Shown: one piece after another, positions 4,715 through 6,391 of the stretch
How positions within the stretch are numbered: position 1 is the stretch's first letter
Layout: every line of letters starts with the position of its first letter
Source: Pseudomonadota bacterium
Lineage (GTDB): Bacteria; Pseudomonadota; Alphaproteobacteria; SMXQ01
Length of the DNA stretch: 6,391 bases
Direction: 5' to 3'
Assembly: GCA_022562375.1 (NCBI GenBank)
Contig: JADFPK010000105.1
Span: 1 to 6,391, forward strand
Translations under genes and position numbers: made by a program
The notes under the pieces: model-generated
The model's input: only the letters and a program-made list of their open reading frames with translations
Told to the model about the DNA's origin: nothing
Database searches by the model: none

Positions 4715-6175
4715 ATGGTTCCTTTAAATAAAGCTGCGCGGTCTTTGCTGCTGGGGTTCGGGGTCGTCGTGCTCCTGGTGGGTGTCCTTACCTTTCGGAG
4801 TCTGGCGCAACCGGCGGTGACGGTGGAAATCCTGACCCCGGGTCACGCCGGCGAGTTCATCGTCCCGTTGAACAAATCGCAGATTCTTCGGCTGAACGTT
4901 CCCTACACCGATCTCTCGATCGGCAATCCCAAGATCGCCGACGTGCTGCCGATAACGACCAAGCAGATCTACGTCCTGGGCAAGGAGGTCGGCCTGACCA
5001 ACCTCCTGGTCTACGGCGAAGAGGGGGCGTTGCTGGCGGTTCTCGACCTGGTCATTACCTACGATGTGGAGGGGTTGAAGCAGCGGCTGTTCGAGCTCCT
5101 GCCCAACGAGAAGATCGGCGTCCGCGCGGTCGGCAACTCGGTCGTCCTCAGCGGCACGGTGTCGAAGGGCAAGAGGATTTCCCAGGTGCTGGCGATCGCC
5201 GAACGGTTCGCGCCGAAACAGATCGTCAACATGCTGACGCTGAAGGGCTCCCAGCAGGTGATGCTGGCGGTGCGCTTCGCCGAGATCAAGCGCACGGCGT
5301 CCAAGGAATTGGGATTGAACCTGGCGGCGAGGTTCGGCGATAGCTTCACCATCTCCACCGGCCTGCGGCCGGCCACAGTGGGCACTGCCCTTGACATCAT
5401 CAACGGCGGCACCGCCTTCACGGATGCCACCAAGTTCATCTCCGCCCTTTTCAACCCGACCAGCAGCTTCGCCCTGATCTTCGATGCCCTGGAGGAGAAA
5501 GGCGCGGTCAAGACCCTGGCCGAGCCCAACCTCATGGCGCTCTCGGGCGAAACGGCGACTTTCCTTGCCGGCGGCGAGTTCCCGATCCCGGTGCTGGAGG
5601 ACGTCGAAGGCACTGCCGGGCAGCATTCGATCACGGTCGAGTTCAAGGAGTTCGGCGTCAGCCTGGCGTTCACGCCGACGGTGCTGGAGAACGGCCGCAT
5701 CAGCCTCGTGGTCGTCCCCGAGGTAAGCGCCATCGACCCGCTCGCGAAGGTCGTCCTCATCGGCAATACCAACGTGCCTTCGCTGGTCACGCGCCGGGCG
5801 TCGACGACGATCGAGCTCGGCGACGGGCAAAGCTTCGTCATCGCCGGCCTGTTGGAGAACAATTACTCGAACGCCATCGACCAGTTCCCGTGGCTCGGCG
5901 ATCTGCCGGTCATCGGCGCCCTGTTCAGGAGCACCAGCTTTACCCGCTCCGAGACCGAGCTCATGATCCTGGTCACGCCCTATATCGTGAAACCGGCGAA
6001 GGCGGGCACGCTGATCGGGGCATCGGATCTCTACAAACCGCCAAGCGACGTCGATCTCTTTTTCCACGGCCGTATCGACGCCCCCGGATCGGGCATGCCC
6101 CAGGCGGGCATGGGCATGAGCGGCGCCCCGGGCGCCGGCGGCATCAGCGGTCCCTACGGGCACATCATCAAATGA
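4715..6175 (+). CDS. cpaC: Flp/Tad pilus secretin CpaC (RcpA)
   Basis: CpaC is the outer-membrane secretin through which the Flp pilus leaves the cell. The 486-residue product has a signal peptide (hydrophobic core about 10-27, likely cut after SLA at 29-31); a pilus-assembly N-terminal domain at about 38-115, with LRLNVPYTDLSIGNPKIADVLP-type sequence and an IYVLGKEVGLTNLLVY stretch; a BON-like domain at about 116-176 (VRAVGNSVVLSGTVS); and a secretin domain at about 180-427. Secretin hallmarks are MLAVRFAEIKR (183-193), LAEPNLMALSGETATFLAGG (268-287), EFGVSLAFTPTVLENGRISL (312-331), and FPWLGDLPVIGALFRS (391-406) followed by ELMILVTPYIV. The last 30 or so residues are Gly/Met/Ala-rich and outside the fold. 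Start choice: ATG 4715 has a G-rich GGGGGTGG (4702-4709) about 5 nt upstream. The in-frame GTG at 4706 lies within that stretch and has no RBS of its own. Confidence 0.95.
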   Translation: MVPLNKAARSLLLGFGVVVLLVGVLTFRSLAQPAVTVEILTPGHAGEFIVPLNKSQILRLNVPYTDLSIGNPKIADVLPITTKQIYVLGKEVGLTNLLVYGEEGALLAVLDLVITYDVEGLKQRLFELLPNEKIGVRAVGNSVVLSGTVSKGKRISQVLAIAERFAPKQIVNMLTLKGSQQVMLAVRFAEIKRTASKELGLNLAARFGDSFTISTGLRPATVGTALDIINGGTAFTDATKFISALFNPTSSFALIFDALEEKGAVKTLAEPNLMALSGETATFLAGGEFPIPVLEDVEGTAGQHSITVEFKEFGVSLAFTPTVLENGRISLVVVPEVSAIDPLAKVVLIGNTNVPSLVTRRASTTIELGDGQSFVIAGLLENNYSNAIDQFPWLGDLPVIGALFRSTSFTRSETELMILVTPYIVKPAKAGTLIGASDLYKPPSDVDLFFHGRIDAPGSGMPQAGMGMSGAPGAGGISGPYGHIIK

Positions 6176-6178
6176 ATC

Positions 6179-6195
6179 AGGAGAGGCAGGCGAGG
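6179..6195 (+). promoter_or_regulatory. Ribosome binding region of the lipoprotein gene
   Basis: Purine-rich AGGAGAGG (6179-6186) is followed by GAGG (6192-6195). GAGG is 3 nt from the ATG at 6199 and 6 nt from the ATG at 6202, favouring the second. The 26-nt gap after the cpaC stop implies translation from the same transcript. Confidence 0.5.
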
Positions 6196-6201
6196 TCTAT
6201 G

Positions 6202-6391
6202 ATGAAGCCATTTCGATTGATCCTGGGGCTTGCGCTCCTCCTCGGTCTCGGGGCGTGCGAGAAATACACCCCGGGCCTGACGACATCCCTGGTCTCGACG
6301 GGGCCCGGTTTCGGTAACGCCATGCAACACAACGCGGCGGTCCAGATCGTCAATCCCGAGGGCGAGAAAGTAGGCGTACCGCCGGTGATGG
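6202..6391 (+). CDS. Small pilus-locus lipoprotein, CpaD-like in position (3' end outside window)
   Basis: The first 63 codons are visible. They start with a lipoprotein signal peptide: MKPFRLILGLALLLGLGAC, with lipobox LGAC and the lipidated Cys at residue 19 (20 if ATG 6199 is used). The mature part carries FGNAMQHNAAVQIVNP, which recalls the short 'FG-x-A-x-x-H-N-x-A-x-Q-I-x-N-P' motif I associate with small Tad-locus lipoproteins, and more loosely the end of CpaD ('F-G-C-A-x-x-x-N-L-A-A-x-x-A-x-P'). CpaD is the outer-membrane lipoprotein that helps the CpaC secretin, and its gene usually follows cpaC, as here. The motif appears within the first 50 residues, whereas in full-length CpaD the similar motif is near the C-terminus, so this may be a shortened or distinct protein. 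Family membership is uncertain. The lipoprotein call is firm. Confidence 0.7.
   Translation, partial: MKPFRLILGLALLLGLGACEKYTPGLTTSLVSTGPGFGNAMQHNAAVQIVNPEGEKVGVPPVM

Noticed and set aside
6121..6137. Near-perfect 17-nt palindrome at the end of cpaC as a terminator
   Set aside because: It lies in the coding sequence before the stop, its physical loop would be about 3 nt, it lacks a T-tract, and it is explained by Gly/Ala/Pro codons. The downstream lipoprotein gene is closely spaced, arguing against termination.
4724..6163. Minus-strand open frame of 479 codons opposite cpaC
   Set aside because: The plus strand encodes an unmistakable secretin. The antisense product is low-complexity, rich in charged residues and His, without family features.

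Overview
The window looks like the chromosome of a GC-rich alphaproteobacterium, possibly of the Rhodospirillales. I infer this from the high-GC codon use, the cpaB-cpaC order of an alphaproteobacterial Tad/Flp pilus locus, and intergenic sites matching the CtrA box TTAA-N7-TTAAC. No species can be assigned from the sequence alone.

Layout. (1) Positions 1-200 hold the 3' end of a PAP2-type membrane phosphatase. (2) 286-2151 encode a 621-residue polytopic membrane protein that resembles the STT3/PglB/AglB oligosaccharyltransferase family of GT-C glycosyltransferases. It has a lumen-side Asp motif, a DHH motif and a reduced form of the WWDYG signature. (3) A 158-bp convergent gap carries two GC-rich hairpins. 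(4) 2310-2999, on the minus strand, encode an exported Sel1-repeat protein whose C-terminus is built from three near-identical 24-bp tandem repeats. (5) A divergent intergenic region of about 540 bp (2997-3536) has no gene but holds several CtrA-box-like sites, promoter candidates and a short repeated motif. (6) 3537-4520 encode CpaB/RcpC. (7) A 194-bp spacer contains an 11-bp perfect hairpin. (8) 4715-6175 encode the CpaC/RcpA secretin. (9) From about 6202 to the end of the window there is the start of a small lipoprotein gene, in the position where Tad loci usually carry cpaD.

How it fits together. CpaC forms the outer-membrane channel of the Flp pilus. CpaB is its periplasmic partner anchored in the inner membrane. 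The lipoprotein is probably a secretin-associated component. The ATPases, the inner-membrane platform, the prepilin peptidase and the pilin are not in this window. The divergently transcribed Sel1 protein shares the upstream regulatory region with cpaB and may be co-regulated by CtrA. The PAP2 protein and the STT3-like protein both belong to classes that handle lipid-linked substrates, so they may work together in envelope glycan transfer. A link from them to pilus glycosylation is only a hypothesis.

I saw no clearly novel defence or mobile system. The most interesting points are the degenerate STT3-like enzyme, the CtrA-type promoter architecture between the Sel1 gene and the pilus operon, the hairpin between cpaB and cpaC, and the fresh tandem repeat in the Sel1 protein.
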